This document shows positions 63,428-64,000 of a stretch of 64,000 nucleotides of DNA, in pieces. The notes below the pieces were generated by a model that worked only from the letters and a program-made list of their open reading frames with translations, made no database searches and had not been told where the DNA came from. The translations under genes were made by a program, and so were the position numbers. The stretch spans positions 151,732 through 215,731 of the forward strand of contig RPFO01000086.1 in the NCBI GenBank assembly GCA_009746045.1. The letters run 5' to 3'. Source of the DNA: Mesostigma viride (taxonomy: Eukaryota > Streptophyta > Mesostigmatophyceae > Mesostigmatales > Mesostigmataceae). Position 1 is the first letter of the stretch. Each line of letters starts with the position of its first letter.

Positions 63428-64000
63428 ATGCCAAATTCGGAAGAGTTTCGGATTCCGGGCGATGAGGAAATAGCCGCTCCGCCGGCTGGTTCTTCGTCAA
63501 GACCGACTGTGCCGTCGTGGCAGCAATTGCTCGACGAAGTCACGGTCTCGCTCGACGAGCTTCATCGTCAGCAGCGTGCAGGTCACGCATTGCTCGGGGA
63601 TAACCCCGAGGACCCCGATTTGCCAGCACTGGTGCCGGCTATCCGCAGCTTACTGGACCAGATTCGAAACATTTTATCGACATTTACGGTCCAGGTGCGG
63701 GGAGGTTTGCGGTCGGTGACCGAAGTCACGACTGCCATTGAGGAGTTGGACAACGTCCTCTCTTCACTCACCGGTTACCAGAGAAACCTGCAAAACTGGG
63801 CATCGCTACGCACGGGAGGTGCGCCGGCGGTGTCGACAAATTTGTTTCAGGATCTCGCGCTGTTATCGCTGCTCACACGCGGCGTACGCAGTCGCGAGCG
63901 CCAGGTTTTAATTAACCTGGTGGCATTTCTCGCCTCTGTGCGAGAGTGGATTCCCGCGGGGTGGGAATTATTGACGATCTTTACACATCCTCTGCGCCTC
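63428..64000 (+). CDS. CoG leader ORF (3' partial)
   Basis: ATG 63428 (MPNSEEFRIPGDEEIAAPPAG), open for 191 codons to the window end. This frame is easily overlooked because it has no stop in the window. Acidic N-terminus, then a helical body with WQQLLDEVTVSLDELHRQQ, LVPAIRSLLDQIRNIL and TTAIEELDNVLSSL: regular Leu/Ile spacing suggests coiled coil. No signal peptide or known domain. Corresponds to the CoA leader and is the most intact member of this group here. Confidence 0.7.
   Translation, partial: MPNSEEFRIPGDEEIAAPPAGSSSRPTVPSWQQLLDEVTVSLDELHRQQRAGHALLGDNPEDPDLPALVPAIRSLLDQIRNILSTFTVQVRGGLRSVTEVTTAIEELDNVLSSLTGYQRNLQNWASLRTGGAPAVSTNLFQDLALLSLLTRGVRSRERQVLINLVAFLASVREWIPAGWELLTIFTHPLRL

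Larger units (their letters stand above)
62787..64000 (+). mobile_element. CoG: Copia-like element, 5' end only
   Basis: A 5' LTR with AGTT...AACT edges followed by a leader ORF of the CoA type; gag and pol would lie right of the window. Inserted in the CoE leader; CACGG (62782-62786) would be its target duplication. Confidence 0.75.

Overview
The window is a nested stack of transposable elements from a eukaryotic nuclear genome. I find no host gene, rRNA, tRNA or bacterial feature. The weak clues to the organism are a chromodomain Ty3/Gypsy element, many Copia-type polyproteins and two copies of a plant-type telomere-like unit (CCCTAAA) near 12549. These fit a green alga or streptophyte, but the sequence does not settle it.

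Layout by working name. Gy1 (1-6809, +) is a Ty3/Gypsy chromovirus cut by the window start, with RT-RNase H, integrase-chromodomain, an extra GC-rich ORF after pol, and its 3' LTR. It lies inside CoB, a Copia-like element on the minus strand left in three pieces (6810-6856, 19698-21924, 28373-30295). CoA (6857-19692, +) has identical 628-bp LTRs and the direct repeat CCTCT, and is also inserted in CoB. CoA is split in its integrase by T1 (10026-15374), a 5.35-kb non-autonomous element with terminal inverted repeats that carries satellite arrays. L1 (21925-28372) is a non-coding LTR element inside the CoB gag. CoF (+) follows as two overlapping copies, X (30400-31580) and Y (34484-38256). Between them lies an unclassified 2.9-kb insertion, InsH. 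Y also holds the small LTR element L2 (34971-37647).

CoE (-; 38257-41872 and 59844-62786) is inserted in CoF. CoC (-; 41873-59838, 520-bp LTRs, repeat CCAAC) is inserted in CoE. CoC contains T2 (46789-48506, TTAA-flanked) and CoD (50615-59097, +, 455-bp LTRs, repeat AGGAA). CoG (62787 to the window end, +) is inserted in the leader of CoE. Removing CoA, T1, T2 or L1 restores an open reading frame across the insertion site; this, with the target duplications and identical LTRs, is the strongest evidence for the layout.

The point of most interest is the Copia-like group CoA, CoC, CoD and CoE (CoB, CoF and CoG appear related). Their polyprotein order is Gag-integrase-protease-RT-RNase H, not Gag-protease-integrase-RT-RNase H. 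The protease loop is D-T-N/Q-A instead of D-S/T-G-A. The RT active site reads H-G-D-D instead of Y-V-D-D. Their LTRs begin AGTT and end AACT instead of TG...CA. The CoE/CoF family has a conserved in-frame UGA between gag and pol. Several of these elements have a small ORF ahead of gag.

Most coding regions carry frame changes, many equal to loss of a single base. Since several of these elements have identical LTRs, some frame changes may be assembly errors rather than decay. All names, homologies and functions here come from reading motifs by eye; no database search was run.
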